From Micromonospora tulbaghiae (GTDB taxonomy: Bacteria; Actinomycetota; Actinomycetes; Mycobacteriales; Micromonosporaceae), in NCBI RefSeq assembly GCF_900091605.1, contig NZ_FMCQ01000008.1:1-64000 (forward strand): a stretch of DNA of 64,000 nt, given 5' to 3'. Below the pieces are notes generated by a model that did not search any database, was not told the origin of the DNA, and saw only the letters and a list, made by a program, of their open reading frames with translations. The position numbers and the translations under genes were made by a program. Shown here piece by piece: positions 17,693-27,504 of the stretch. Each line of letters begins with the position of its first letter. Positions within the stretch are counted from its first letter, which is position 1.

Positions 17693-18522
17693 CCCGCCTC
17701 TGGTCGGCCAGCCGGCTCACCTACCTGGCGCTGACGCTCTCGGCCGTCCTGTCGATCTTCCCGATCTACTGGATGTTCGTGGTGGCCAGCCGCACCAGCG
17801 ACACGATGGGCCAGGTACCGCCGCCGCTCACGCCCGGCGGCAACCTCGGCGCCAACATCGCCCGGCTGTTCGACAACACCGACGCGTACTTCCTGGCCGG
17901 CCTGATCAACTCGGCCATCGTGGCCAGCACCGTCACGATCTCGGTGGTGTTCTTCTCCACGCTGGCCGGTTTCGCGTTCGCCAAGCTGCGCTTCCGCGGG
18001 CGCAACGCGCTGCTGCTGGCCATCGTCGCCACCATGATGGTCCCCACCCAACTCGGCGTGATCCCGCTCTACCTGCTGATGACGAAGCTGAACTGGAACG
18101 ACCGGCTGCCCGCCGTGATCGTGCCGGCGCTGGTCACCGGCTTCGGCGTGTTCATGATGCGCCAGTACGCGGGCCAGGCGGTGAGCACCGAGCTGATCGA
18201 GGCGGCCCGGATGGACGGCTGCAACACCGCGCGGATCTACTGGAACGTGGTGCTGCCCGCGCTGCGCCCGGCCGCCGCCGTCCTCGGCCTGCTCACGTTC
18301 ATGACCACCTGGAACGACTTCCTGTGGCCGTACGCGGTGCTGAACGACCCGGAGAACCCGACGGTGCAGCTGTCGCTGCGGGCCCTCTCCGACGGGTACT
18401 ACCAGGACATGTCGCAGGTGTTCACCGGCACGGCCATCGCCACGCTGCCGCTGCTGCTGGTGTTCGTCGTCTTCGGCCGCCAGATCATCGGCGGCATCAT
18501 GGAAGGTGCGGTCAAGGCATGA
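17689..18522 (+). CDS. Sugar ABC transporter permease, second subunit
   Basis: 277 residues, MalG-type permease with six helices. The EAA loop is [27 protein letters not shown]. Start and stop both overlap neighbours by 4 bp, giving tight translational coupling between the two permeases and the glucosidase. Works with the 16703-17692 subunit to form the channel. Confidence 0.93.
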   Translation: MTRLWSASRLTYLALTLSAVLSIFPIYWMFVVASRTSDTMGQVPPPLTPGGNLGANIARLFDNTDAYFLAGLINSAIVASTVTISVVFFSTLAGFAFAKLRFRGRNALLLAIVATMMVPTQLGVIPLYLLMTKLNWNDRLPAVIVPALVTGFGVFMMRQYAGQAVSTELIEAARMDGCNTARIYWNVVLPALRPAAAVLGLLTFMTTWNDFLWPYAVLNDPENPTVQLSLRALSDGYYQDMSQVFTGTAIATLPLLLVFVVFGRQIIGGIMEGAVKA

Positions 18523-19886
18523 GCAACGTCCGATTCCCGGAGGGCTTCGTCTGGGGCGGAGCCACCGCCGCGTACCAGATCGAGGGCGCCGCCCGCGAGG
18601 ACGGCCGCGGTCCGTCGATCTGGGACACCTTCAGCCGTACGCCGGGCGCGGTGTTCCAGGGACACACCGGCGACGTGGCCTGCGACCACTACCACCGGTA
18701 CGCCGAGGACGTCGCGCTGATGGCCGAGCTGGGACTGCGGGCGTACCGGTTCTCGGTGTCCTGGCCCCGGGTGCGGCCGGACGGCACCGGCCCGGCCGAG
18801 CCGCGCGGGCTCGACTTCTACGACCGGCTGACCGACGCGCTGCTCGACGCCGGCATCGACCCGATCGTCACGCTCTACCACTGGGACCTGCCGCAGGCGC
18901 TGGAGGACCGGGGCGGCTGGACGGTCCGGGAGACCGCCGAGCACTTCGCCGAGTACGCGCTCGCCGTGCACGGCCGGCTCGGCGACCGGGTGCGCACCTG
19001 GACCACGCTCAACGAACCGTGGTGCTCGGCCTATCTCGGGTACGGCTCCGGGGTGCACGCCCCGGGGCGGCGGGACGCCGGTGACGCGTTCCGGGCCGTA
19101 CACCATCTGCTGCTCGGCCACGGCCTGGCGGCGCGGGCGCTGCGCGCGGCCGGCGCGGAGACGCTCGGGATCACGCTCAACCTGGCCGACGTGCAGCCGG
19201 CGGACGCTGGCAGCGCCGCTGATGCCGAGGCGGTCCGGCTCGTCGACGGCCTGCACAACCGGATCTTCCTGGACCCGCTGACAGGCGGCGGCTACCCGGC
19301 GGACGTGCTGGCCCACGTCAGCCGGATCGTCGCGCCGGACTTCGTCCGGGACGGGGACGAGAAGCTGATCGCCGCGCCGCTGGACCTGCTCGGCCTGAAC
19401 TACTACGCGCCCACCTACGTGGCCGGGCGGGCGGGCGGCGCGGGCGGCGACGCGTGGCCGGGCACCGCCGGAACGGTCGAGTTCCTGCCGCCGGCCGGGC
19501 CGCTGACCGACATGGGCTGGTCGATCGAGCCGGCCGGGCTGACCCGGCTGCTGGAACGCGTGGCGTCCGACCACCCGGGGCTGCCGTTGATGATCACCGA
19601 GAACGGCGGGGCGTTCCCGGACACCGGGCTCGACGAGCGGGGCGGGGTGGCCGACGCCGACCGGGTCGCCTACCTCGACGGGCACCTGCGCGCGGCGCAC
19701 GAAGCCATCGCCCGGGGCGTGGACCTGCGCGGTTATCTCGTATGGTCGGTGCTGGACAACTTCGAATGGGCCGAGGGTTACCGGAAGCGGTTCGGGATCG
19801 TCCACGTCGACTACCTGACCCAGCGGCGCACACCCAAGCGCAGTGCCCGCTGGTACCAGGAGGTGATCGCCCGGAACGGGCTGTGA
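18519..19886 (+). CDS. GH1 beta-glucosidase
   Basis: 455 residues, full-length family 1 glycoside hydrolase. N-terminal signature [15 protein letters not shown]; acid/base E166 in TLNEPW; nucleophile E361 in ITENGG; aglycone-side W in [13 protein letters not shown]. No signal peptide, so it is cytoplasmic and hydrolyses imported oligosaccharides such as cellobiose or related beta-glucosides. Overlaps the upstream permease by 4 bp. Confidence 0.95.
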   Translation: MSNVRFPEGFVWGGATAAYQIEGAAREDGRGPSIWDTFSRTPGAVFQGHTGDVACDHYHRYAEDVALMAELGLRAYRFSVSWPRVRPDGTGPAEPRGLDFYDRLTDALLDAGIDPIVTLYHWDLPQALEDRGGWTVRETAEHFAEYALAVHGRLGDRVRTWTTLNEPWCSAYLGYGSGVHAPGRRDAGDAFRAVHHLLLGHGLAARALRAAGAETLGITLNLADVQPADAGSAADAEAVRLVDGLHNRIFLDPLTGGGYPADVLAHVSRIVAPDFVRDGDEKLIAAPLDLLGLNYYAPTYVAGRAGGAGGDAWPGTAGTVEFLPPAGPLTDMGWSIEPAGLTRLLERVASDHPGLPLMITENGGAFPDTGLDERGGVADADRVAYLDGHLRAAHEAIARGVDLRGYLVWSVLDNFEWAEGYRKRFGIVHVDYLTQRRTPKRSARWYQEVIARNGL

Positions 19887-19905
19887 CGAGGTGGTGGTTA
19901 CGGGG

Positions 19906-20913
19906 ATGACGACGGCACAGCGACCGACCCTGGAGGCGGTGGCCCGGCTGGCCGGCGTGTCCCGGGCAACGGTCTCCCGGGTGGTGAACGGCTCGACCAC
20001 AGTCGCCGAGCCGATCCGGCAGGCGGTACGCCGGGCGGTCGAGGAACTCGGGTACGTCCCGAACCTCGCCGCCCGCAGCCTGGTCACCCAGCGGACCGAC
20101 TCGGTGGCGCTGGTGCTGCCCGAGGCGGCCACCCGGGTCTTCTCCGACGACCAGGTGTTCCCGGGCATCATCCGGGGCGCGGCACAGGAGCTGGAGGCCG
20201 CGGACAAGCAGCTCGTGCTGATGCTCGCCGGTTCGCCGGCCGGGCACGAACGGGTCGAGCGGTACACCACCGGCCGGCACGTCGACGGGGTGCTGTTCGC
20301 CTCGCTGCACGGCGAGGACCCGCTGCCCGGCCGGCTGGCCCGGCTCGGCATCCCGGTGGTGTGCAGCGGACGGCCGCTCGACGGCGCCGACGTGCCGTAC
20401 GTCGACGTCGACCACGAAGGCGGCGTGAGCACAGCGGTCCAGCACCTGATCGCGAGCGGACGGCGGCGGATCGCCACCATCGCCGGGCCGCAGGACATGG
20501 TCGCCGGGATCGAGCGGCTGATCGGCTATCGCAGCGCGATCACCGACGCCGGGCTGCCGGAGCTGGTCGCGTACGGCGACTTCACCCGGGAGTCCGGCAC
20601 CGCCGCGATGCGCGAGCTGCTCGCCGCCGACCCGGAACTGGACGCCGTGTTCGCCGCCTCCGACCTGATGGCGCACGCCGCCCTGCGTACGCTGCGGGAA
20701 GCCGGGCGGCGGGTGCCCGAGGACGTGGCGGTGATCGGGTTCGACGACATCGAGACTGCTGCCTACACCGAGCCGCCGCTGACGACGGTGCGGCAGCCGA
20801 TAGTGGAGCTGGGCCGGTCGATGACCCGGCAACTGCTGCGGATCGCCGCGGGCGAGGAGGTCGAGCAGGCGCTGGTGCTGCCGACCGAGCTGGTGCTGCG
20901 CGAGTCCGCCTGA
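19906..20913 (+). CDS. LacI-family repressor of the sugar operon
   Basis: 335 residues. N-terminal helix-turn-helix and hinge (PTLEAVARLAGVSRATVSRVVNG ... AARSL), then a periplasmic-binding-like effector domain with the C-terminal VIGFDDIETAAYTEPPLTTV. It closes the operon it presumably represses through the paired GAGAGCGCTCTC sites at 15209-15267. Starts at GTG 19891 or 19894 are also in frame; ATG 19906 was chosen because family similarity begins there. Confidence 0.9.
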   Translation: MTTAQRPTLEAVARLAGVSRATVSRVVNGSTTVAEPIRQAVRRAVEELGYVPNLAARSLVTQRTDSVALVLPEAATRVFSDDQVFPGIIRGAAQELEAADKQLVLMLAGSPAGHERVERYTTGRHVDGVLFASLHGEDPLPGRLARLGIPVVCSGRPLDGADVPYVDVDHEGGVSTAVQHLIASGRRRIATIAGPQDMVAGIERLIGYRSAITDAGLPELVAYGDFTRESGTAAMRELLAADPELDAVFAASDLMAHAALRTLREAGRRVPEDVAVIGFDDIETAAYTEPPLTTVRQPIVELGRSMTRQLLRIAAGEEVEQALVLPTELVLRESA

Positions 20914-20959
20914 TTTAACCGGTCGCGGCGCGGGCGACGACGGGTCTAGGGTCCGCCGG

Positions 20960-21865
20960 ATGAGTGGAGCCCTGATCCGTCCCGCCCGTGCCGACGACGC
21001 GCCCGCCGTGGTGGCGTTGCGCGCGCTCGTCTACCCGTACCTGGTGCGCGGCGTCGAGTCGACCCGCCGCATGATCGCCGAACCACCGCCCGGCGAGGAC
21101 TGGGCGGCCTGGGTCGCCGAGGCGAACGGGCAGGTGGTCGGCTGGGTGTCGGCGTACCGCAACACGCATACCTCCACACCGGGCGTCGGCGAGATCGCCC
21201 TGCTGCACGTGCACCCGGAGCACCGCCGCCGGGGCGCCGGCACCGCGCTGTTCGACGCCGCGCTCGGTCACCTGCGGACCCTCGGGTCCACCCGGGTGCT
21301 CACTCACGCCCGTACCGAGTCGCTGCCGTTCGCGCAGCGGCACGGCTTCACGCCCAGCCGGGAGCTGCGCTACTCGGCGCTGGACCTGAGCACGCTCCAG
21401 CCGATGCCGCAGGTGCCGCCGGGCGTACGGCTGGTGCCCGCCGCCGGGCTCGACCCGCGCCTGGTGCACCGGGTCGACGCCGAGTCGTCCCGGGACGAGC
21501 CGGGGGACGTACCGACGGACGCGCTCAGCTTCGACCTGTGGCGGCACGAGTGCTGGGACAACCCGGGGCTGGACCGGGAGGCCAGCACGCTCGCCGAGGT
21601 GGACGGGGAGCTGGTCGCGCTGAGCCTGGTCAAGCGGGACGGCGACCGGATGTGGTCGGACTTCACCGGCACGCTGCCCGCCTACCGGGGGCGAGGGCTG
21701 GCCCGGCTGGCCAAGCAGGCCGCGCTGCACGCCGCCGCCGCGCGTGGGGTACGGACCGCGTACACCTCGAACGACGAGGCGAACGCGCCGATGCTGGCCG
21801 TGAACGAGCGGCTCGGCTACCGGCCGGTTGACAGCCAGTGGTCGTGCCGGCGCAAACTCACCTGA
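20960..21865 (+). CDS. Double GNAT-domain acetyltransferase
   Basis: 301 residues with two Gcn5-related domains. The first carries the acetyl-CoA loop HPEHRRRGAGTALFDAAL (about residue 90). The second carries LPAYRGRGLARLAKQAAL and the terminal ANAPMLAVNERLGYRP. Tandem-GNAT architecture resembles MshD and Eis-like proteins, but the acceptor cannot be deduced. Its 3' end overlaps the convergent macro-domain gene by 8 bp. Confidence 0.88.
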   Translation: MSGALIRPARADDAPAVVALRALVYPYLVRGVESTRRMIAEPPPGEDWAAWVAEANGQVVGWVSAYRNTHTSTPGVGEIALLHVHPEHRRRGAGTALFDAALGHLRTLGSTRVLTHARTESLPFAQRHGFTPSRELRYSALDLSTLQPMPQVPPGVRLVPAAGLDPRLVHRVDAESSRDEPGDVPTDALSFDLWRHECWDNPGLDREASTLAEVDGELVALSLVKRDGDRMWSDFTGTLPAYRGRGLARLAKQAALHAAAARGVRTAYTSNDEANAPMLAVNERLGYRPVDSQWSCRRKLT

Positions 21866-22376
21866 GCCCGGCGGCCACCCGCACCGCCGTGGCGTACGTG
21901 TCGGCGCCGAACAGCACCAGCCGGGCCTCGGTGACGTGCGCCGGCGTGGCCGCGTGCAGCACGGTGAGCGCCTGCGCCACCGCGTCCTCGACCGGCCAGC
22001 CGTAGATCCCGGCGGAGATCAGCGGGAACGCGATCCCGGTCGCGCCCAGCCCGTCGGCGACGCGCAGGCTGTTGGCGTAGCAGTCGCGCAGCAGCGCGGA
22101 CCGGTCCTCGCCCGGCGAGAAGACCGGGCCGACAGTGTGCACCACCCAGCGAGCGGGCAGGTTGCCGGCGGTGGTGGCGACGGCCTGGCCGGTGGGCAGC
22201 CCGCGCCCGTAGCGGGAGGCGCGCAACGCCCGGCACTCCTCCAGGATCGCCGGACCGCCGCGCCGGTGGATCGCTCCGTCCACTCCCCCGCCGCCGAGCA
22301 GCGACGAGTTGGCGGCGTTGACTATCGCGTCGACCTGCTGCGCGGTGATGTCCCCCTCGATCAGGACGGTGTCCAT
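21858..22376 (-). CDS. Macro domain protein, O-acetyl-ADP-ribose deacetylase-like
   Basis: 172 residues, nearly all macro domain. Signatures: DAIVNAANSSLLGGGGVDGAIHRRGG near residue 16, GQAVATTAGNLPARWVVHTVGP, and the ribose loop FPLISAGIYGWP. These match the YmdB/MacroD group that removes O-acetyl from ADP-ribose or ADP-ribose from acidic residues. Downstream of and translationally coupled to the EI24 gene: its ATG lies one base after that gene's stop. Confidence 0.92.
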   Translation of the reverse strand: MDTVLIEGDITAQQVDAIVNAANSSLLGGGGVDGAIHRRGGPAILEECRALRASRYGRGLPTGQAVATTAGNLPARWVVHTVGPVFSPGEDRSALLRDCYANSLRVADGLGATGIAFPLISAGIYGWPVEDAVAQALTVLHAATPAHVTEARLVLFGADTYATAVRVAAGLR

Positions 22377-22377
22377 C

Positions 22378-23169
22378 TCAGCCCTCCTCGACGGGCTGGC
22401 CCAGCGAGCGGCGGGCCAGCAGCGCGGCCCCGGCGACGGCAGCCGGCATGACCAGCACCGCGCCGAGCGGGATCAGGAAACACAGGAAGACCGCCACCCC
22501 GAAGCCGAGCGCGGTCGGGCGGTCGGCCCGCAGCCGCGACCGCCGGTCCGGCAGCCGCATCCCCCGCCGGTAGAACGGCGCGCCGACCAGCTCCAGCGCC
22601 AGGAACCAGCCACCCACCAGGGCGCCGACCACAGGCACCACCGTCTGTCCCACCACCGGGATGAAACCGGCGGCGAACAGGGGTACGCCGATCAGCGCGG
22701 ACAGCGCCACCAGGCGCAGCGAGTCGGCGAGGCTGCGCCGCAGCGAGGACCAGAACGGCACGTCCACAGCGCCGGGCGTACCGCCGAGCCGGTCCTCGAC
22801 CCGCTCGGAGATCGCCTCGTAGAACGGGTCACCGATGACCAGCGTGACGGCGGTGAACGTGAGCACCCCGACCAGCGCGGCGACCCCGACCACCGCCAGC
22901 CCGGCGGCGACCCGCAGCAGCCCGCGCCAGGGCGACGACCAGTCGTCGGCGAACGGGGTGAGCCAGCCCGCCAGGTCGTCCACGAAGTAGAGAAGCGTGG
23001 CGAACAGGGCCACGTAGAGCGCGCCGGTGATCAGCGCCGGGATCACGCCGAGCAGCATCAGTTTCGGGCTGCGGACGTACATGCCGAAGCCGCGCAGCAG
23101 CAGCCCGGCGCCGCCGAGGAAGCGGGTGGCCGCGCCGGTGACCGGCGCGACGGTACGGGAGGCGTTCAC
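22378..23169 (-). CDS. EI24 domain membrane protein (CysZ-like)
   Basis: 263 residues, with about five or six hydrophobic helices, matching the EI24/CysZ family (F-x-GDPFYEAISERVEDRLGG, FIPVVGQTVVPVVGA, ELVGAPFYRRG). CysZ of enteric bacteria moves sulfate; in actinomycetes the role is not established. GTG at 23169 was chosen; the hydrophobic core begins soon after. Divergent from the WYL regulator. Confidence 0.85.
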   Translation of the reverse strand: MNASRTVAPVTGAATRFLGGAGLLLRGFGMYVRSPKLMLLGVIPALITGALYVALFATLLYFVDDLAGWLTPFADDWSSPWRGLLRVAAGLAVVGVAALVGVLTFTAVTLVIGDPFYEAISERVEDRLGGTPGAVDVPFWSSLRRSLADSLRLVALSALIGVPLFAAGFIPVVGQTVVPVVGALVGGWFLALELVGAPFYRRGMRLPDRRSRLRADRPTALGFGVAVFLCFLIPLGAVLVMPAAVAGAALLARRSLGQPVEEG

Positions 23170-23209
23170 GACGGCACAGCCTAATCTCCCGGTGCACCAC
23201 AATGGGCCT

Positions 23210-24205
23210 GTGCGTGCGTCCCGGCTGATCTCGCTTGTGCTGCTGCTCCAGTCCCGGGAGACGATGACCGCCGCCGAGCTGGCCCGCGAGCTGGAGGTGT
23301 CCGAGCGCACCGTCTACCGCGACGTGCTGGCGCTCTCCGCCGCCGGTGTCCCGGTGTACGCGGACCGGGGCCGGGCCGGCGGCTACCGGCTGCTCGGCGG
23401 CTACCGGACCCGGCTGACCGGGCTGAGCCGGGACGAGGCAGAGGCGCTGTTCCTGGCCGGGCTGCCCGGACCGGCCGGGGACATGGGACTCGCCGACTCG
23501 GTGGCCGCCGCCGAGCTGAAGGTGCTCGCGGCGCTGCCGCCGAGCCTGCGGGACGCGCCCGCCCGCACCGGGCAACGGTTCCACCTGGACGTGCCGGGCT
23601 GGTTCCGGGAGACCCCGGCGCCGCCGACGCTCGCCGAACTGGCCCGGGCGGTCTGGCGGGACCTGACGGTGGAGCTGCGTTACCGGCGCGGGGACCGTGA
23701 GGTGACCCGCACGCTGGCGCCGTACGGGCTGGTGCTGAAGAACGGGGTCTGGTACCTGGTCGGCCGGGTCGGTGACGCCTGGCGGACGTACCGGGTGGAC
23801 CGGGTGGTCGCGGTCGAGGTGGGCGCCGACGGCTTCGACCGGGACGAGGGTTTCGACCTCGGGGCGTACTGGCGGGAGCAGGCGGGCCCGTTCCTGCGCG
23901 AGCTGCTGCGGGAGCGGGTGACGGTGCGGCTCGGCCCGTCCGGGCTGCGCATGCTGCGGCACCTGGTGGACGCGCCGTTCGTCTACACCGAGGCGGTGGA
24001 CGCGGCCGGGCCGCCGGACGAGCAAGGGCGGCTGGTGCTGCGGCTGCCGGTCGAGTCGGTGGACGTGGCGTACACCCAGTTGCTGGCGCTCGGTCCGGAG
24101 GTGGAGGTGCTGGCGCCGCCGCGGCTGCGGGCACGCTTCGCCGAGGCGGCCCGCCGCGCGGCGGCGCTCTACACCGCACCGTCGAAGGACGCCGGTCAGC
24201 GGTAG
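23210..24205 (+). CDS. WYL-domain transcriptional regulator
   Basis: 331 residues, DeoR/YafY type. N-terminal winged helix (RASRLISLVLLLQSRETMTAAEL ... VSERTVYRDVLAL), then the wing GRAGGYRLLGGYRTRL. The WYL ligand/ssDNA-binding domain has VWYLVGRVGDAWRTYRVDRV, followed by a C-terminal WCX extension. Target genes unknown. GTG 23210 has no clear ribosome site, so a leaderless transcript is possible. The 3' end overlaps the convergent SDR by 10 bp. Confidence 0.88.
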   Translation: MRASRLISLVLLLQSRETMTAAELARELEVSERTVYRDVLALSAAGVPVYADRGRAGGYRLLGGYRTRLTGLSRDEAEALFLAGLPGPAGDMGLADSVAAAELKVLAALPPSLRDAPARTGQRFHLDVPGWFRETPAPPTLAELARAVWRDLTVELRYRRGDREVTRTLAPYGLVLKNGVWYLVGRVGDAWRTYRVDRVVAVEVGADGFDRDEGFDLGAYWREQAGPFLRELLRERVTVRLGPSGLRMLRHLVDAPFVYTEAVDAAGPPDEQGRLVLRLPVESVDVAYTQLLALGPEVEVLAPPRLRARFAEAARRAAALYTAPSKDAGQR

Positions 24206-25110
24206 CCGGCGGGGTCGGCCGGCTTGCCCGGCTTGACCACCTCCTCGTAGTAGCGGGCCCAGTGCGGGCGGCTGCCGTCGACGTCGGTGAAGCCGTACAC
24301 CTGGGCCAGGCCGCCGCTGTCGAGAGACTGCCCGTTCCAGCGGGCCCGGTCCGGGTCGGCGGCCAGGGCTGCCACCGCACGCCCGACGAGCGCAGGCGTC
24401 TCCGACATGACGAAGTGCGGCTCGGTCTTCGCGGCGTCGCGCCAGGTGGCCTCGGTGACGCCGTAGTGTTCGAGCATCGCCTCCGAGCGCAGCCAGCCGG
24501 GCGTGAGCGAGACGGCGGTGCAGTCGTGTGGGGCCAGCTCGTGCGCCTGGCTGAAGCCGAGCCGGTTCACCGACACCTTGGCCAGGTCGTAGAAGACCGA
24601 CAGGCGGTACTCCCGGTCGTTGTGCTCCTTGGTGCCGTCGCCGACCTCGACGACCAGCCCGCCGGGCTTGCGGATCAGCAGCGGCAACGCGAAGTGGCTG
24701 GTGATGATGTGCGTGTCGACGGCCAGCCGCAGCGTGCGGAACCCGGCGTCGAGCGGCTGCTCCCAGACCGGCTTCTCCCAGGTGATCAGCGGGTCCGCGC
24801 CCCAGACGTCGTTGACGAGGACGTCGAGGCGGCCCTGTTCGGCGTCGATCCGCTCGACCAGGCGGCGTACCTGCTCGGGGTCGAGATGGTCGACCGCGAC
24901 GGCGATCCCGGTGCCTCCGGCGGCGGTGACCAGCTCGGCGGTCTCCTCGATGGTCTCCGGCCGGGCCATCTCGGAGCGGCGCTCGCGGGTGGTGCGGCCG
25001 GTGGCGTAGACGGTGGCCCCGGCGGCGCCGAGCTGCACGGCGATCTGCCGGCCTGCGCCCCGGGTCGCGCCCGCGACGAGCGCGACCTTTCCGGTGAGTG
25101 GTGAGTTCAT
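24196..25110 (-). CDS. SDR family oxidoreductase
   Basis: 304 residues. The cofactor motif GATRGAGRQIAVQLGAAGATVYATGR replaces the usual GxxxGxG with GATRGAGRQ, as in a subgroup of long SDRs. Tyr/Lys pair in YDLAKVSVNRLGFS. The C-terminal third (WARYYEEVVKPGKPADPAGYR) is typical of an actinobacterial clade with no assigned substrate. Confidence 0.85.
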   Translation of the reverse strand: MNSPLTGKVALVAGATRGAGRQIAVQLGAAGATVYATGRTTRERRSEMARPETIEETAELVTAAGGTGIAVAVDHLDPEQVRRLVERIDAEQGRLDVLVNDVWGADPLITWEKPVWEQPLDAGFRTLRLAVDTHIITSHFALPLLIRKPGGLVVEVGDGTKEHNDREYRLSVFYDLAKVSVNRLGFSQAHELAPHDCTAVSLTPGWLRSEAMLEHYGVTEATWRDAAKTEPHFVMSETPALVGRAVAALAADPDRARWNGQSLDSGGLAQVYGFTDVDGSRPHWARYYEEVVKPGKPADPAGYR

Positions 25111-25186
25111 GGGATCACCGTGTCACCGATACCTGACAGCGGAAGTCCGGTTTCCCTCCAGACCCGGATGGGCGATCATCACCGGT

Positions 25187-25858
25187 ATGCACCTGCTGCT
25201 GTCCGGGATCGTCGGCTCGGTCGCGTACGGGCTGGCCGGACCCGGCTCGGACACCGACCGGATCGGCGTGTTCGCCGCGCCCACAGTCGCGTTCCACGGC
25301 CTGCACCCGCCCCGCGAGTCGGTCGTGACCACCGACCCGGACGTCACGCTGCACGAGGCCCGCAAGTACGCGCTGCTGGCGCTGAGCGGCAACCCGACCG
25401 CCACCGAGCTGATGTGGCTGCCCGACGACTGCTACGAGACCCGTACCGCATTCGGCGAGGAGCTGATCGCCATCCGGTCGGCGTTCCTGAGCGCGCCCCG
25501 GGTCCGCGACGCCTACCTCGGGTACGCCTCGCAGCAGTTCCGCAAACTCGCCAGCCGGCCCGCCGACGCAGAGGGGCGGCGGCGATCGGCGAAGCACGCC
25601 CGGCACCTCGCCCGGCTGCTGCACCAGGGCCGGGTGCTGTACGCGACAGGTGTGCTGGAGATCCGCCTCGCCGACCCGGGCTGGTTCCGCGCGTTCGGCG
25701 AGCGGGTGGCAGGTGGCGGGCTGGACGAGGCGCAGGCCCTGGTGGCGGCCGCCGAGGCGGAGTTCGATCGGGTCCGCTCGCCGCTGCCGGAGCGCCCGGA
25801 CGAGGAGACAGTGGAACGCTGGCTGCTCGCCGTCCGGGCGGCGTACCTGCCGCGCTGA
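25187..25858 (+). CDS. Nucleotidyltransferase, YcgL-like
   Basis: 223 residues. The pol-beta superfamily signature is complete: GSVAYGLAGPGSDTDRIGVF, with the GS motif and D-x-D metal pair. Then a helical C-terminal half with KHARHLARLLHQGRVLYATG. It matches the predicted nucleotidyltransferase group COG3541. Substrate unknown. Tail to tail with alaX, 9 bp apart. Confidence 0.82.
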   Translation: MHLLLSGIVGSVAYGLAGPGSDTDRIGVFAAPTVAFHGLHPPRESVVTTDPDVTLHEARKYALLALSGNPTATELMWLPDDCYETRTAFGEELIAIRSAFLSAPRVRDAYLGYASQQFRKLASRPADAEGRRRSAKHARHLARLLHQGRVLYATGVLEIRLADPGWFRAFGERVAGGGLDEAQALVAAAEAEFDRVRSPLPERPDEETVERWLLAVRAAYLPR

Positions 25859-25867
25859 ACGGTGTCG

Positions 25868-26605
25868 TCAGTCCGCCAGGCGTACGCGTACCCGGCGGTT
25901 CGCCCGTCCCTTGCTCTCCACCTTGACCACCTGGACCTTGCCGATCTGGGCGGTGGAGGCGACGTGCGTGCCGCCGTCGGCCTGCACGTCCAACCCGACG
26001 ATGTCGACGATCCGCACCTCCTGCTCCTCCGGCGGGATCAGGTTCGACTGGGTACGGATGATGTCCGGCAGCGCGAGCGCCTCGGCGCGCGGCAGCACCC
26101 GCACGGCCACCGACCGGTCGGCGGCCACCTCGGCGTTCACCAGCTCCTCGATGCGGGCCTTGAAGTCCGGCGGCACCTCGGGAAGGTTGAAGTCCATCCG
26201 GGCCTCGCCCGGCTCCATGTTGCCGCCGGTCACGAGCGCGCCGAAATCGCGGAACACCACGCCGCAGAGCACGTGCAGCCCGGAGTGGGTACGCATCAGC
26301 ATGGTCCGGCGGGTGTCCTCCACCGCGCCGGCCACCTCGGTGCCGACCGGCGGCAGCGGGTCACCCTCGGCCGGGATCAGCCACAGGTCGTCGCCCTTGC
26401 GGGTGCCGACGATTCGGGTCTGTACGCCCTGCCAGAGCAGCACCCCGTGGTCCGGCGGCTGCCCGCCGCCACCGGGGTAGAACGCGGACCGGTCCAGCAC
26501 GATGCCCTGCTCGGGATCGGCCGCCAGCACCCGGCAGGTCCACTCGCGCAGGGTCGGGTCGGCGAGGTCGAGCCGGTGCGTACGGCCGTGGTGTGTGACG
26601 CCCAT
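25868..26605 (-). CDS. Alanyl-tRNA editing protein, AlaX type
   Basis: 245 residues, stand-alone homologue of the AlaRS editing domain, which deacylates mischarged tRNA-Ala. The N-terminal part has LDRSAFYPGGGGQPPDHG. The catalytic zinc motif HxxxH is THSGLHVL, and the second metal motif reads QADGGTHV. The place usually taken by Cys in the AlaRS-like CxxxH motif is Asp here. Other AlaX forms may share this. Confidence 0.88.
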   Translation of the reverse strand: MGVTHHGRTHRLDLADPTLREWTCRVLAADPEQGIVLDRSAFYPGGGGQPPDHGVLLWQGVQTRIVGTRKGDDLWLIPAEGDPLPPVGTEVAGAVEDTRRTMLMRTHSGLHVLCGVVFRDFGALVTGGNMEPGEARMDFNLPEVPPDFKARIEELVNAEVAADRSVAVRVLPRAEALALPDIIRTQSNLIPPEEQEVRIVDIVGLDVQADGGTHVASTAQIGKVQVVKVESKGRANRRVRVRLAD

Positions 26606-26616
26606 GGACGGCGACG

Positions 26617-27504
26617 TTACCCGTTCAGGAACTCCGAGACGCGCTCCCGCAGGTCGGCGCGTTCGGTCCAGAGCACGCCGGGCCGGTCGTACACGTGCAG
26701 TGTGGCGTTCGGGAGCGCGGCGGCGAGCCGTTCGGCGACGCCGACCGGGTGCAGGTCGTCCTCGGCGGCGGCGATGACCAGGGCCGGCGCGGTGACCGCG
26801 GCGAGCGACCCGGCGTCGTCGAGCGGGGCCTGGGCGGGCAGGTCGGCCAGCCCCGGCGCGAGCCCGTCGCGCAGCAGCTGGTCGAGCCGCTGCCGCAGGT
26901 ACGCCCACCCGGCCGGGGTGTTGCGCACCGACGGCGGCAGCTCCAGCGACACCGCGTCGGCCAGCGCCGAAGCGTCGCCCTCGGCCACCGCGTCGAGCAG
27001 GCCGGTGAGCCGGGCGCGGGCCACCTCGCCGCGCGGCGTGTCCAGCACGGCGGGCAGGAAGAAGACGAGTTTCTCGAAGCGTTCCGGGCTCTCCACGAGC
27101 AGCCGGCAGAGCGCGCCCGCGCCGAGGCTGGCGCCGAACGCCCGGGTCGCGCCGCCCAGGTCGGCGACGGCTCGCAGGTCACGGGCGAGGTCCAGGTAGC
27201 TCCACCGCCCGGGCGGGGAGTCGGAGCGGCCGTGCCCGCGGAACTGGAAGAAGATGCGCCGCCCGGCCACGCCGCTGCCGAACGGGCGGGTGGTGGCGAT
27301 GCCGCTGCCCAGCCCGTGCGCGAACACGGTGACCGGGTCACCGGTGCCGGTGACCAGCCGTTCCAGGCTCGCCCCGTGCGGGGTGGCGACCAGCTCCGTC
27401 TCCGGCTCGGGCAGCGCGGGCCGCCCGGTGCGGGGCGCGCCGGGACCGGGCCCCCAGGTGCGGGGACCGCCGTCCGGTGGCGGAGGCCAGCGGAAACCTC
27501 TCAC
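26617..27504 (-). CDS. Alpha/beta hydrolase
   Basis: 295 residues with a proline-rich N-terminal extension (about 1-45). The oxyanion-side HGLGSG, a nucleophile elbow GASLGAG with S near residue 124, the acid in AAAEDDLHPV, and a weaker C-terminal His region (LHVYDRPGVLWTER) are visible. The final catalytic His is not obvious. GTG start overlaps the DUF2516 gene by 4 bp (GTGA). Substrate unknown. Confidence 0.8.
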   Translation of the reverse strand: MRGFRWPPPPDGGPRTWGPGPGAPRTGRPALPEPETELVATPHGASLERLVTGTGDPVTVFAHGLGSGIATTRPFGSGVAGRRIFFQFRGHGRSDSPPGRWSYLDLARDLRAVADLGGATRAFGASLGAGALCRLLVESPERFEKLVFFLPAVLDTPRGEVARARLTGLLDAVAEGDASALADAVSLELPPSVRNTPAGWAYLRQRLDQLLRDGLAPGLADLPAQAPLDDAGSLAAVTAPALVIAAAEDDLHPVGVAERLAAALPNATLHVYDRPGVLWTERADLRERVSEFLNG

